DNA from: Oerskovia paurometabola | GTDB taxonomy: Bacteria; Actinomycetota; Actinomycetes; Actinomycetales; Cellulomonadaceae | Assembly: GCF_016907365.1 (NCBI RefSeq) | Contig: NZ_JAFBBV010000001.1 | Coordinates: forward strand, 3,472,001 to 3,536,000 | Length of the DNA: 64,000 bases | Direction of reading: 5' to 3' | In this document: piece after piece, positions 15,622-24,301 of the stretch | Position numbering within the stretch: position 1 is the first letter of the stretch | Layout: every line of letters starts with the position of its first letter | Notes under the pieces: generated by a model | Databases searched by the model: none | Told to the model about the DNA's origin: nothing | The model's input: the letters and a program-made list of their open reading frames with translations, nothing else | Made by a program: the position numbers and the translations under genes

Positions 15622-16065
15622 ATGAGCACCCCGCACTCCTCCCAGACCATGAAGCCCGCGACCGCGGCGAAGAAGCTCGGGGTGTACCTTCCCGCCACTC
15701 CCCCGGAGTTCCAGGAGGGGACCATCACGCGCGGCCGGCTCGAGGAGCTCGAGACCAACCCGCCCGAGTGGCTCGTCGACCTGCGCCGCAACGGTCCCCA
15801 CCCGCGCCCCGTCGTGGCCGGCCGCCTCAACGTCTCGATCGCGGGCCTCGCCCGCGGCGGCGTCGAGGAAGCGCTGACCACCGAGCAGATCAACGAGCTG
15901 CGCGAGGACCCGCCGGCGTGGCTCGTGCGCGAGCGCGAGATCCAGGCAGAGGTCCGCGCCGAGGAAGAGCGCATCAAGGCGCGCGACCTCAAGAAGGCCA
16001 AGAAGGTCGCCCGTGCGAACCGCGAGGCCGAGCAGGCCGAGCAGAAGGCGCCGTCGGCCGAGTGA
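15622..16065 (+). CDS. DUF5997 family protein
   Basis: A 147-residue soluble protein recognised as DUF5997 by its MKPATAAKKLGVYLPATPPEFQ opening and the repeated pattern ELETNPPEWLVDLRRNGPHPR / ELREDPPAWLVREREIQ, which looks like an internal duplication of a short helical unit. The C terminus is a charged, probably coiled helix rich in Lys/Glu/Ala. Function is unknown. It is divergent from the LysR-domain gene 59 bp away, so the two may share regulation. Confidence 0.8.
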   Translation: MSTPHSSQTMKPATAAKKLGVYLPATPPEFQEGTITRGRLEELETNPPEWLVDLRRNGPHPRPVVAGRLNVSIAGLARGGVEEALTTEQINELREDPPAWLVREREIQAEVRAEEERIKARDLKKAKKVARANREAEQAEQKAPSAE

Positions 16066-16195
16066 CGCCGCGTGGCGCCCGGTGGGGCGCCACGCAACCG
16101 CCGGGCCACCTGGCGTCCCGGCGCTCCCCCGGCGCACCGTGGCGCCCGGGCACCCCGCGAGAGCTCGTCCGACGAAGCCGCCCGCGCAGCCGACG

Positions 16196-16501
16196 CTAGG
16201 CGCCACCGACACGGTCGGTGTGACCGAGCGAGAGCCCGGGGGCGACGCGGTCACGCACGATCCGCTTGAGGACCGGCACCTCGGGGAAGCCCTTCTTCTC
16301 CTTGCGGTCCCACACGAGCTCGTCGCCCACGTGGACCTGGAAGATCCCGCCCGTGCCGGGCACCAGGGCGACCTCGGTCAGCCTCGTGCCGAAGGTCGTC
16401 AGGAGCTCCTGCGCGAGCCAGGCGGCACGCAGCATCCAGTTGCACTGGGTGCAGTAGGTGACGGTCACGCGGGCCGGGGTCACGTCGGTCTGTTCGTCCA
16501 C
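16196..16501 (-). CDS. SelT/SelW/SelH-type (Rdx) thioredoxin-like protein
   Basis: A 101-residue protein with the Rdx fold. VTVTYCTQCNWMLRAAWLAQELL carries a CxxC redox motif (CTQC) at the end of the first strand, followed by TEVALVPGTGGIFQVHV and LVWDRKEKKGFPEVPVLKRIVRD, a family hallmark. It probably acts in thiol redox reactions in the cytoplasm. The cysteine-containing form replaces selenocysteine seen in some relatives. The start is GTG 16501. It is 35 bp downstream of the LysE gene and on the same strand, so co-transcription is possible. Confidence 0.88.
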   Translation of the reverse strand: MDEQTDVTPARVTVTYCTQCNWMLRAAWLAQELLTTFGTRLTEVALVPGTGGIFQVHVGDELVWDRKEKKGFPEVPVLKRIVRDRVAPGLSLGHTDRVGGA

Positions 16502-16536
16502 GGGCCCAGCGTGCCAGAGGCGGCGCCGACCTCGCG

Positions 16537-17166
16537 TCACCCGACCACGAGCATCACCGCGAGGACGGCCATGACGAGCGCGATCACGCCGTCGAGCACG
16601 CGCCACGCGACGGGTCGCGCGAAGACGGGTGCGAGCACGCGCGCCCCGAAGCCGAGCGCCGTGAACCACACGATGCTCGCGATCCCCGCCCCGACGCCGA
16701 AGACCCAGCGCCCGTCGTGGCCGTACCCGGCCGCGACCGAGCCGAGCAGCAGGACCGTGTCGAGGTAGACGTGCGGGTTGAGCCAGGTCAGGGCGAGGGC
16801 TGTCCCGACGGCGGCGCCCGCCGACATCCGCAAGCCCCCCTCGGCCGCTTCGAGGGTCGCGGGGCGCACCGCGCGCCGGGCCGCCTGCACCGCCAGGACC
16901 AGCAGGAACAGGGCCCCGCCCCAGCGCACGACCGCGAGCAGCACGGGGGCGCGCGAGACCAGCACCCCCAGGCCCGCGACCCCGGCCGCGATGAGCACGA
17001 GGTCGGAGAGCGCGCACACCAGCACCACGGGCAGGACGTGCTCGCGGCGGAGGCCCTGGCGCAGCACGAACGCGTTCTGCGAGCCGATCGCGACGATGAG
17101 GGACAGTCCGGTGCCGAGGCCGGCGAGAAGAGGAGCGAAGGAGAGCACGTCCTCCACGGTAGGCAC
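16537..17166 (-). CDS. LysE/ArgO family amino-acid exporter
   Basis: About 209 residues with six predicted membrane helices. LSLIVAIGSQNAFVLRQGLRREH near the N terminus and ALTWLNPHVYLDTVLLLGSVA in the middle are signatures of LysE-type exporters of basic amino acids. The divergent LysR gene next door matches the LysE-LysG arrangement of Corynebacterium, which supports lysine or arginine export induced by its substrate. Starts GTG 17166 and GTG 17157 are both possible; neither has a strong ribosome site. Confidence 0.9.
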   Translation of the reverse strand: MPTVEDVLSFAPLLAGLGTGLSLIVAIGSQNAFVLRQGLRREHVLPVVLVCALSDLVLIAAGVAGLGVLVSRAPVLLAVVRWGGALFLLVLAVQAARRAVRPATLEAAEGGLRMSAGAAVGTALALTWLNPHVYLDTVLLLGSVAAGYGHDGRWVFGVGAGIASIVWFTALGFGARVLAPVFARPVAWRVLDGVIALVMAVLAVMLVVG

Positions 17167-17217
17167 GGCCTGGTGTTCAGTACAGCGAATGTTTCTGTCG
17201 AACCTTAAGATCTGCTC

Positions 17218-18087
17218 ATGGTGGACCTCCAGCCCGACCAGCTCCGCGCGCTCGACGCGATCGCGACCACGGGCACCTTCGACGCCGCCGCTCAGCACCT
17301 CGGCGTGACCCCTTCGGCGGTCAGCCAGCGCATGCGCGCGCTCGAGACGGCCGTGGGCCAGGTGCTCGTCCGTCGGGGCCGGCCCGCGACGCTCACCGCG
17401 CCCGGTGAGGTGCTCGTCCGGCACGCGCGCCACCTCGCGCTCCAGCACGCCGAGGTCCTGGCCGAGCTCGACCTGACCTCGGGCAGCACCCCCGAGCTCA
17501 CGCTGGTCATCACGGGCGACGCCCTGACGACGTGGGCGCTGCCCGTGCTCGCCGAGGCGTCCGCGTGGGCGCGGCTGGAGATCCTGCGCGAGGACCAGGA
17601 CCACTCGATCGACCTGCTGCGCGACGGGACGGCCGTCGCGGCGATCACGTCGGTCCCGACCGCCGTGCCGGGCTGCCGTTCGCCCCCCCTCGGCCGCATG
17701 CGCTACCGCCCGACGGCGAGCCCCGCGTTCGTCGAACGGTGGTTCCCGGACGGCCCCACGACGGCTGCCCTCGCCGTCGCGCCCGTGCTCGTCTTCGACC
17801 GCAAGGACGACCTCCAGGACCGGTACCTGGGTCGCCGCCCGGGAGGCCCCCGACACCACGTCCCGGCCTCGCACGAGTTCCTGCGCGCGGTCGAGCTCGG
17901 TATGGGCTGGGGCATGCTGCCCGACCTCCAGAGCCACGACGCCGAGGTCGCCGGGCGTCTCGTCGGGTTCGACGACGCCGCGAGCCTGACCGTCCCGCAG
18001 TACTGGCAGCAGTGGCGCCTGCACTCCCCCACGCTCGACCGGGTGGCCGCCGCCGTCCGTGAGGCGGCGGCCATCCACCTGCGGTGA
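17218..18087 (+). CDS. LysR-type regulator of the LysG/ArgP group
   Basis: A 289-residue LysR-type regulator. N-terminal winged helix (1-60): LDAIATTGTFDAAAQHLGVTPSAVSQRMRALE. The co-inducer domain follows (about 90-285), with DSATTWALP-like, ISSVPT-like and GWGMLP elements matching ArgP/LysG. It sits 51 bp from the divergent exporter gene and probably activates it when basic amino acids accumulate. The shared region 17167-17217 is AT-richer than its surroundings and contains interrupted dyads. Confidence 0.9.
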   Translation: MVDLQPDQLRALDAIATTGTFDAAAQHLGVTPSAVSQRMRALETAVGQVLVRRGRPATLTAPGEVLVRHARHLALQHAEVLAELDLTSGSTPELTLVITGDALTTWALPVLAEASAWARLEILREDQDHSIDLLRDGTAVAAITSVPTAVPGCRSPPLGRMRYRPTASPAFVERWFPDGPTTAALAVAPVLVFDRKDDLQDRYLGRRPGGPRHHVPASHEFLRAVELGMGWGMLPDLQSHDAEVAGRLVGFDDAASLTVPQYWQQWRLHSPTLDRVAAAVREAAAIHLR

Positions 18088-18132
18088 CCTCGGGCCCCCA
18101 CCCGGGCCCCCCGCGCAGGGCAGACTTGTCCC

Positions 18133-19398
18133 GTGCCCCCTCTCCCCAGCGACGCCTCCCTGCCCGACGACGCCGCCTACCCCGACGCGTCGGCCGACCC
18201 TTCGCTCGCCGCCCGGGACGTCCTGCTCGCCGGGCTCGAGCGCTTCTCGCCCGACGCGCAGCCCGGCCCCGAGCACCGCACCGACGGCGCCACGCGTGAC
18301 CCCGACCCGACGCTCGTCGCGGTCGACGCGACCGACCGCCTGCTGCTCGACGAGGGCGCGAGCGCCCTCGCATCCGCCGGGACGGGCGAGGTCGTCGTGA
18401 TCGACGACCGGTTCGGGGCGCTGACGCTGGGCGCCGCGGTGGCACATGGCCTGACGGGCGTCCGCGTGCACCAGGACGCCGTCACGGGCGAGGTCGCGCT
18501 CGACCGGAACGCCCGGGAGGCCGCACGCCGTGCCTTCCAGGGGCTGGACGCCACGTTCACGCACCTGCCGCTGGGCGAGGACCTGCTGCGCGGCGCGCGC
18601 GTCGTGCTGCTCCAGCTCCCGCGCTCGCTCGCGGCGCTGCGGGACGTCGCGGAGCACGTCGCGCGCTTCGCGGACCCTGACGTGGTCCTGCTCGCGGGGG
18701 GCCGGATCAAGCACATGACGACGGCCATGAACGACGTCCTGGCGGAGTCCTTCACGGACGTGCGGGCGAGCCTGGCACGGCAGAAGTCCCGCGTGCTCGT
18801 GGCCCGCGGTCCCCGCCCCGGCGTCGACCTCACCTACCCGGTCACGGAGCACCTGACCGAGCTGGACCTCGACGTCGTCGCGTACGGTGCGGCGTTCGCA
18901 GGTGCGAGCCTCGACCTCGGGACACGTTTCCTGCTGGGGTTCCTGGACCGGGTCCCACCGGGGGCGCGCGAGGCCGTGGACCTGGGCTGCGGCACGGGCA
19001 TCCTCGCCGTGTCCTTCGCCCGTGCGCGTCCGGACGCCGTGGTCGTCGCGACCGACCAGTCCGAGGCGGCGGTCCGCTCGGCCCGTGCCACGGCGATCGC
19101 AGCCGGTGTGGGTGAGCGGGTCCGGGTGGTGCGCGACGACGTCGGGTCCTCGCTCGCGGACCGCAGCGCCGACGTCGTGCTGTGCAACCCGCCCTTCCAC
19201 CAGGGCGCCGCCCTGAGCACCGACGCGGCGCACCGCATGTTCGCGACCGCGGGCCGCGTGCTGCGGCCCGGCGGCGAGCTGTGGACCGTGTACAACTCGC
19301 ACCTGCGCTACCGGCCCGCGCTCGAGCGCGCGGTCGGGCCCACGACGCAGGAGGGCCGGGACCCGAGGTTCACGGTGACGCGCAGCGTCGCCCGCTGA
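18133..19398 (+). CDS. RlmG/RsmC-like rRNA guanine-N2 methyltransferase
   Basis: A 421-residue class I SAM methyltransferase with two Rossmann-like halves. The C-terminal half holds the SAM motif VDLGCGTGILAVSFARARP and the catalytic CNPPFHQG of N2-guanine methyltransferases, and it ends LWTVYNSHLRYRPALERAVG, very like RlmG/RsmC. The N-terminal half (about 60-240) is the degenerate duplicate used to bind rRNA. The predicted product is an rRNA m2G; whether 16S or 23S is not decidable here. The GTG start at 18133 has no clear ribosome site. Confidence 0.82.
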   Translation: MPPLPSDASLPDDAAYPDASADPSLAARDVLLAGLERFSPDAQPGPEHRTDGATRDPDPTLVAVDATDRLLLDEGASALASAGTGEVVVIDDRFGALTLGAAVAHGLTGVRVHQDAVTGEVALDRNAREAARRAFQGLDATFTHLPLGEDLLRGARVVLLQLPRSLAALRDVAEHVARFADPDVVLLAGGRIKHMTTAMNDVLAESFTDVRASLARQKSRVLVARGPRPGVDLTYPVTEHLTELDLDVVAYGAAFAGASLDLGTRFLLGFLDRVPPGAREAVDLGCGTGILAVSFARARPDAVVVATDQSEAAVRSARATAIAAGVGERVRVVRDDVGSSLADRSADVVLCNPPFHQGAALSTDAAHRMFATAGRVLRPGGELWTVYNSHLRYRPALERAVGPTTQEGRDPRFTVTRSVAR

Positions 19399-19438
19399 GA
19401 ACCCAGGGCCCCGGCCCGTCAGGCGCGAGGGATCGAGG

Positions 19439-19843
19439 TCACTCGACCCCGACGACGTCCACCACGAAGACCAGCGTGTCCGTGCCGCCGATGCCCGCCT
19501 GCGGGACGCCGCGCATGCCGTAGCCGTGCTCCGGCGGGACCGAGAGCAGGATGCGCGAGCCGACGTTCTGGCCCACGAGGCCCTTGTCCCAGCCACCGAT
19601 GACCGCACCGGTCCCGATGGGGAAGCTGATCGTCTCGCCGCGGTCGTACGACGTGTCGAAGATGCCGCCGTCCCAGACCTGGCCCAGGTAGTGCACGACG
19701 ATCGTGCGGCCGGCCATCACGACCGGGCCGCTGCCCTCCTCGAGGACCTGGACCTGGAGGCCGGCGGGAGCGCCGCCCTCGGGGAACGTCAGGACCGGCT
19801 TGTCGCCGAACGAGCCGGACGCGGTGGGGAGCTGCGTGCTCAT
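19439..19843 (-). CDS. FKBP-type peptidyl-prolyl cis-trans isomerase
   Basis: A 134-residue FKBP domain: VVHYLGQVWDGGIFDTSYDRGETISFPIGTGAVIGGWDKGLVGQNVGSR, then PPEHGYGMRGVPQAGIGGTDTLVFVVDVVGV. Pocket residues (Tyr, Phe/Asp, Val-Ile, Trp, Tyr) are conserved, so isomerase activity is likely. No signal peptide, so it is cytoplasmic. It converges with the methyltransferase gene and is divergent from the GH15 gene. Confidence 0.94.
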   Translation of the reverse strand: MSTQLPTASGSFGDKPVLTFPEGGAPAGLQVQVLEEGSGPVVMAGRTIVVHYLGQVWDGGIFDTSYDRGETISFPIGTGAVIGGWDKGLVGQNVGSRILLSVPPEHGYGMRGVPQAGIGGTDTLVFVVDVVGVE

Positions 19844-19948
19844 GGTGCTACCTCTCGGTGGAGTGTCGGGGGTCGGGGACAAGCCTAAGCGCGAGCCGTG
19901 CGGCCGGCCCCGCCTGACAACCGCAGCGCGCGGGCGCACGCTGGACGG

Positions 19949-21934
19949 ATGGACTCCTTGGACGACGAGGTCGACACCGCCCGCCCCGTCGACACGACCG
20001 ACCTCGACGCACCCGTGACGCACGCGGGCGGGGCGCAGGTCCCCACGGGCAGGCGCTCGGCGTTCCCCGGGATCGCGGAGTACGCGTTCCTGTCGGACTG
20101 CGAGTGCAACGCGCTCGTCGCGCCGAGCGGCGCGATCGAGTGGATGTGCGTCCCGCGGCCCGACTCGCCCAGCATCTTCGCGGCCGTCCTCGACCGTGGC
20201 GCGGGTTCGTTCCGCGTCGGGCCGTACGGGGCGCGCGTGCCCGTGGCGCGGCGCTACATCCCCGGCACGCTCGTGCTCGAGACCACGTGGCAGACACCCA
20301 CGGGCTGGCTCGTGGTGCGCGACGCGATGCTGATGGGGCCGTGGCACAACGTCGACGAGCGCTCCCAGACGCACCGCCGCACCCCCACGGACTTCGACGC
20401 CGAGCACATGCTGCTGCGCACGATCCTGTGCGTCAACGGGACGGTCGACGTCGAGGTCGTGTGCGAGCCGCTGCCCGACTACGGGCGCGAGGCCGCGCGG
20501 TGGGAGTACGACGGGCAGACGTACCAGAGCCTCGTGACGCGCGTCGCGCACGCCTCGACGCCCGACCTGCGCCTGAGCAGCAGCCTGCGCCTCGGCGTCG
20601 AGGACCGCCGCGCGCAGGGGCGCACGCGCATGGCCGCGGGCGACAAGGCGTTCGTCGCGCTGTCGTGGTCCGACCGCCCCGCGCCCACCACGTGGCCCGA
20701 CGCCGCCGACGCCATGGGACGCACCGAGCAGTACTGGCGCGACTGGATCACCCAGGGCGTCTTCCCCGACCACCCGTGGCGCTCGTACCTCCAGCGCAGC
20801 GCCCTCACCCTCAAGGGCCTGACCTACGCCCCCACGGGAGCGCTGCTCGCCGCCGCGACCACCTCGCTGCCCGAGACCCCGCACGGCGAGCGCAACTGGG
20901 ACTACCGGTACGCGTGGGTGCGCGACTCGACGTTCGCCCTCTGGGGGCTCTACACCCTGGGCCTCGACCGCGAGGCGAACGACTTCTTCGCGTTCGTGCA
21001 CGACGTGTGCCGTGACGACCGCGAGCTGCAGATCATGTACGGCGTCGGCGGCGAGGACCGGCTCGAGGAGAGCACGCTCGACCACCTGTCGGGGCACGAG
21101 GGCGCCCGGCCCGTGCGCATCGGCAACGCCGCGTACGACCAGAAGCAGCACGACATGTGGGGCGCGGTCCTCGACTCGGTGTACCTGCACGCCCGGTCCC
21201 GCGAACAGCTCCCCGAGTCCCTGTGGCCCGTCCTCAAGGCGCAGGTCGAGGAGGCCGCGAGGCACTGGCACGAGCCCGACCGGGGCTTGTGGGAGGTCCG
21301 CGGGGAACCCCAGCACTTCACGTCGTCGAAGGTCATGTGCTGGGTCGCGCTCGACCGCGGTGCCCGCCTGGCCCGCATGTACGACGAGCAGGACTACGCC
21401 GACCAGTGGCAGAAGATCGCCGACGAGATCCGTGCCGACGTGCTGGAGCACGGCGTCGACTCCCGAGGCGTCTTCGTGCAGCGCTACGGCTCCGACGCGC
21501 TCGACGCCTCGCTCCTGCTCGTGCCGCTCCTGCGGTTCCTGCCCGCCGACGACCCGCGCGTCGCCGCGACGGTCGACGCGATCGCGCACGAGCTCACGGT
21601 CAACGGCCTCGTGCTGCGCTATCGCACCGACGAGACCGACGACGGTCTCTCGGGCGAGGAGGGGACGTTCACGATCTGCTCGTTCTGGCTCGTGTCCGCG
21701 CTCGTCGAGGTCGGGGAGCTCGACCGGGCGCGGGCGCTGTGCGAGCGGCTTCTCTCCTTCGCGAGCGAGCTCAACCTGTACGCCGAGGAGATCGACCCGC
21801 ACTCGGGGCGGCACCTGGGGAACTTCCCGCAGGCGTTCACGCACCTGGCGCTCATCAACGCGGTGGTGCACGTGGTGCGGGCCGAGGAGCGGCGGGACGG
21901 GACGGGTCACTTCGAGGCCGCCCACCGAGGTTGA
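19949..21934 (+). CDS. Glycoside hydrolase family 15 protein (glucoamylase/trehalase-like)
   Basis: A 661-residue cytoplasmic enzyme (no signal peptide). An N-terminal domain opening IAEYAFLSDCECNALVAPSGAIEWMCVPRPDSPSIF precedes an (alpha/alpha)6 catalytic barrel with ERNWDYRYAWVRDSTFALWGL, MYGVGGEDRLEES, QKQHDMWGAVLDSVY, and a C-terminal EIDPHSGRHLGNFPQAFTHLALINAV. These features match bacterial GH15 proteins, several of which are trehalases or act on alpha-glucans. The substrate is unproven. It is transcribed alone; the TetR-controlled hydrolase follows with its own promoter. Confidence 0.9.
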   Translation: MDSLDDEVDTARPVDTTDLDAPVTHAGGAQVPTGRRSAFPGIAEYAFLSDCECNALVAPSGAIEWMCVPRPDSPSIFAAVLDRGAGSFRVGPYGARVPVARRYIPGTLVLETTWQTPTGWLVVRDAMLMGPWHNVDERSQTHRRTPTDFDAEHMLLRTILCVNGTVDVEVVCEPLPDYGREAARWEYDGQTYQSLVTRVAHASTPDLRLSSSLRLGVEDRRAQGRTRMAAGDKAFVALSWSDRPAPTTWPDAADAMGRTEQYWRDWITQGVFPDHPWRSYLQRSALTLKGLTYAPTGALLAAATTSLPETPHGERNWDYRYAWVRDSTFALWGLYTLGLDREANDFFAFVHDVCRDDRELQIMYGVGGEDRLEESTLDHLSGHEGARPVRIGNAAYDQKQHDMWGAVLDSVYLHARSREQLPESLWPVLKAQVEEAARHWHEPDRGLWEVRGEPQHFTSSKVMCWVALDRGARLARMYDEQDYADQWQKIADEIRADVLEHGVDSRGVFVQRYGSDALDASLLLVPLLRFLPADDPRVAATVDAIAHELTVNGLVLRYRTDETDDGLSGEEGTFTICSFWLVSALVEVGELDRARALCERLLSFASELNLYAEEIDPHSGRHLGNFPQAFTHLALINAVVHVVRAEERRDGTGHFEAAHRG

Positions 21935-21979
21935 CCGACCCGCCCGCCGAGGACGACGAGAACCCGTGCTCCGTCCCCC

Positions 21980-22008
21980 TTGCACACCCTGGCTAATGGT
22001 ATTAGCCT
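21980..22008 (+). promoter_or_regulatory. Leaderless promoter with embedded TetR-type operator
   Basis: TTGCAC (21980-21985) and TAGCCT (22003-22008) are spaced 17 bp, placing the transcription start at or within a base or two of ATG 22016. GGCTAAT (21991-21997) and ATTAGCC (22001-22007) form a perfect inverted repeat between and over these elements. The downstream co-transcribed gene is a TetR repressor, so autoregulation is likely. Confidence 0.7.
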
Positions 22009-22015
22009 TTGGGCT

Positions 22016-22870
22016 ATGAACACTCGCCAGACCGTGGAGCTCCTCCCCCGTCCCGAGGGCCGCCTCGCCTACACCGTGACCGGCACCGGCCCTCTCGTCG
22101 TCGCCGTCCCCGGTATGGGCGACCTGCGCTCGACCTACCGCGACCTCGTCCCCCCGCTCGTCGAGGCCGGCTACCGCGTGGCCGTCATGGACCTGCGCGG
22201 GCACGGCGACAGCGACACGACCTTCCGCACGCACGGCGACGTCGCGACCGGCCAGGACCTCCTGGCCCTCGTCGAGCACCTGGGCGGTCCGGCCGTGCTG
22301 GTCGGGAACTCGATGGGGGCCGGCGCCGCTGCGTGGGCGGCCGCCGAGGCGCCCGACGCCGTCGCGGGCCTCGTCCTCCTCGGCCCCTTCCTGCGAGACC
22401 CCGCCACGGGGGCCGCGAAGGCCGCCGCGAGCAGGCTGCTCTACCGCGTCGCGCTCGCCCGTCCGTGGGGGGCCGCCGTGTGGGCGGGCTTCTACTCGAC
22501 CCTGACCAAGGGCCGCAAGGCGCCCTGGCATGCCGAGCACGTCGCCGCGATCCGTTCCTCGATGCGCGAGCCGGGCCGTCTGCGGAGCTTCCGCGACCTG
22601 GCCCTGGCCCTGACGCACGCGCCCGTCGAGGCGCGCCTCCCCGAGGTCCACGCCCCGGCCGTCGCCTTCCTGGGTGCGCTCGACCCCGACTTCGCCGACC
22701 AGGGCGCGGAGCTCGCCTGGATCCAGGAGGCCGTCGGCGCCCAGGGACACCTGGTCCCCGGGGTCGGGCACTACCCGCAGCACCAGGCGCCCGACGTCGT
22801 CCTGCCCGCGACGCTCGCGTTCCTCGCCGGCCTGCGCGACGAGGCCCAGGGCTGGAACGCCCGTGGCTAG
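22016..22870 (+). CDS. Alpha/beta-hydrolase
   Basis: A 284-residue alpha/beta-hydrolase fold protein. Visible: oxyanion region VAVPGMGDLRSTYRDL, VMDLRGHGDSD, nucleophile elbow VGNSMGAGAA (Ser) , acid candidate in LGALDPDF and the catalytic His in VPGVGHYPQH. The substrate is unknown. The message appears leaderless from ATG 22016. Its stop lies inside the start of the TetR gene (8-bp overlap), so the hydrolase is probably the enzyme controlled by that repressor. Confidence 0.87.
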   Translation: MNTRQTVELLPRPEGRLAYTVTGTGPLVVAVPGMGDLRSTYRDLVPPLVEAGYRVAVMDLRGHGDSDTTFRTHGDVATGQDLLALVEHLGGPAVLVGNSMGAGAAAWAAAEAPDAVAGLVLLGPFLRDPATGAAKAAASRLLYRVALARPWGAAVWAGFYSTLTKGRKAPWHAEHVAAIRSSMREPGRLRSFRDLALALTHAPVEARLPEVHAPAVAFLGALDPDFADQGAELAWIQEAVGAQGHLVPGVGHYPQHQAPDVVLPATLAFLAGLRDEAQGWNARG

Positions 22871-23462
22871 GGCCGGGTTGAGCCGCGAGGGCGTCACGGC
22901 CCTCGCGCTGCGCGTCGTGGACGACGGCGGAGCGCAAGGGTTCGCCGACCTCACCCTCGCGAAGGTCGCGGCCGCCGCAGGGGTCGCGACGCCGAGCCTC
23001 TACAAGCACGTCGGCTCGCTCGCCGACCTGCGCCGGTCCGTCGCGCTCGTCGCGGTGAACGACCTGACGCGCGCGACCGCCGCGGCGACGATCGGGCGCT
23101 CGGGCCCGGACGCGCTGTCCGCGCTCGCGCGGGCCGTCCGCGACTTCGCGCGCGAGCACCCGGGCCGCTACGCCGCGATCCAGCTCTCGCCCGACCTCGG
23201 CGCCGCCGACGACGACCCGCTCTCGCTCGCGGGCGCCGAGACGATCGCCGTGATCGTCGCCGTGCTGCGCGGCTTCGACCTCCCGGAGGACCGCACGATC
23301 GACGCGATCCGCGCCGTGCGGTCCGCGGTCCACGGGTTCGTCTCGCTCGAGCTCCAGGGCGGCTTCGGCCTGCCCGACGACGTCGACCACAGCTTCGAGG
23401 TCCTCGTCCGTCTGCTCGTGGCCGGGATCGAGGACCTCGCCGACGTGTCAGAACCAGCATGA
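22863..23462 (+). CDS. TetR family repressor
   Basis: A 199-residue regulator. N-terminal TetR helix-turn-helix: LSREGVTALALRVVDDGGAQGFADLTLAKVAAAAGVATPSLYKHVGSL (about 5-50), then a helical ligand domain (AIRAVRSAVHGFVSLE) of the WHG/TetR_C_33 kind. The GTG start at 22863 overlaps the hydrolase stop. It probably binds the inverted repeat at 21991-22007 to repress this three-gene unit, including the membrane protein that follows 59 bp later. Confidence 0.9.
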   Translation: MARAGLSREGVTALALRVVDDGGAQGFADLTLAKVAAAAGVATPSLYKHVGSLADLRRSVALVAVNDLTRATAAATIGRSGPDALSALARAVRDFAREHPGRYAAIQLSPDLGAADDDPLSLAGAETIAVIVAVLRGFDLPEDRTIDAIRAVRSAVHGFVSLELQGGFGLPDDVDHSFEVLVRLLVAGIEDLADVSEPA

Positions 23463-23521
23463 CCCCCAGGCCTCGCTCGTCCTGACGACGAGCGGGCCGC
23501 ACCCACCGAAGGAGAGCCGCC

Positions 23522-24220
23522 ATGACCGCACCGTCGATCGACCGGACGCACCCCGACCTGGGCCTCGTCCGTCCCCGTACCGGAGCCGTCCTGCTCGCGG
23601 TCGCGGGAGCCCTCTTCCTCGCGTTCCCTCTCCTGCGCCCGTGGGTCCCCGAGGACGTCGCCACCCCGGAGCTCGCGGCGGCGTTCGCCTCGGGACGGTG
23701 GATCGCGGCGCACCTGTGCGGCGCGGCCGGGTTCTGGCTGCTCCCGGCCGCATTCCTCGCGCTGCGCGGACGGCTCGCCGGGACGCGGGGCCGGGCTCCG
23801 TCGTCGGGCGCGGTCGTCACGAGCTGGCTCGGCGCCGGGCTCGTCCTGCCCTACTTCGGAGCGGAGATCTTCGGTGTCCACGCGATCGCGCGCGGCGCCG
23901 TCACGACGGGCGCCCTCGACTTCCTGCCGGCGATCGACGCGGTCCGGACGCAGCCCGTAGCGATGACCCTGTTCGGCGCGGGGTTGCTCCTCGTGGGGGC
24001 GAGCGGGGTGCTCGCCGCCGTGGCGGCGTGGCGTGGCGGACTCGCCCCACGATGGGTGGGGATCCCGCTCGCCGCGGGCCTGGTGCTGTACCTGCCGCAG
24101 TTCTTCACGCCCCCGGCGGGGCGGATCGCGCACGGGGTGCTGCTGGCCGTGGGGTGCTGGCTCGTGGCGTGGTCCCTGCCCTCGAACGCCGAGGGCGACC
24201 GCCACCGACGCCGAGGGTGA
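23522..24220 (+). CDS. Integral membrane protein, function unknown
   Basis: A 232-residue protein with about six hydrophobic segments and no recognised catalytic motif. ATG 23522 has a good ribosome site (AAGGAGAG). It follows the TetR gene by 59 bp on the same strand and is likely part of that operon. Its last codons and TGA stop (24218-24220) lie inside a palindromic repeat of the GCCGAGGGTGAC family, so its C-terminal Arg-Arg-Arg-Gly is partly repeat-encoded. Broadly like small DUF998-type membrane proteins, but I cannot assign a family. Confidence 0.65.
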   Translation: MTAPSIDRTHPDLGLVRPRTGAVLLAVAGALFLAFPLLRPWVPEDVATPELAAAFASGRWIAAHLCGAAGFWLLPAAFLALRGRLAGTRGRAPSSGAVVTSWLGAGLVLPYFGAEIFGVHAIARGAVTTGALDFLPAIDAVRTQPVAMTLFGAGLLLVGASGVLAAVAAWRGGLAPRWVGIPLAAGLVLYLPQFFTPPAGRIAHGVLLAVGCWLVAWSLPSNAEGDRHRRRG

Positions 24221-24264
24221 CATCTGATGTCACCCTCGGCGGCCGGGCACGTCACCCTCGGCGG
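24209..24264. repeat. GCCGAGGGTGAC palindrome plus a third copy
   Basis: Arms 24209-24223 and 24227-24241 pair perfectly over 15 bp around a 3-nt loop; the arm is CGCCGAGGGTGACAT. A further inverted copy, CGTCACCCTCGGCGG, is at 24250-24264. It sits between convergent genes and includes the stop codon of the plus-strand one. Confidence 0.85.
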
Positions 24265-24301
24265 ACCGGCGGACCGTCGGACCGAGGCACCCGAGGGGGC
24301 G

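Noticed and set aside
16537-19608. Very long open frame on the minus strand (about 1000 codons) spanning several genes
   Set aside because: It runs antisense through the LysR regulator and methyltransferase genes; only the first 210 codons (LysE) have family motifs. Long antisense frames are expected at this GC content.
19439-22954. Long minus-strand frame through the GH15 and hydrolase genes
   Set aside because: Only the FKBP part at 19439-19843 is coding; the rest is antisense to well-supported enzymes.
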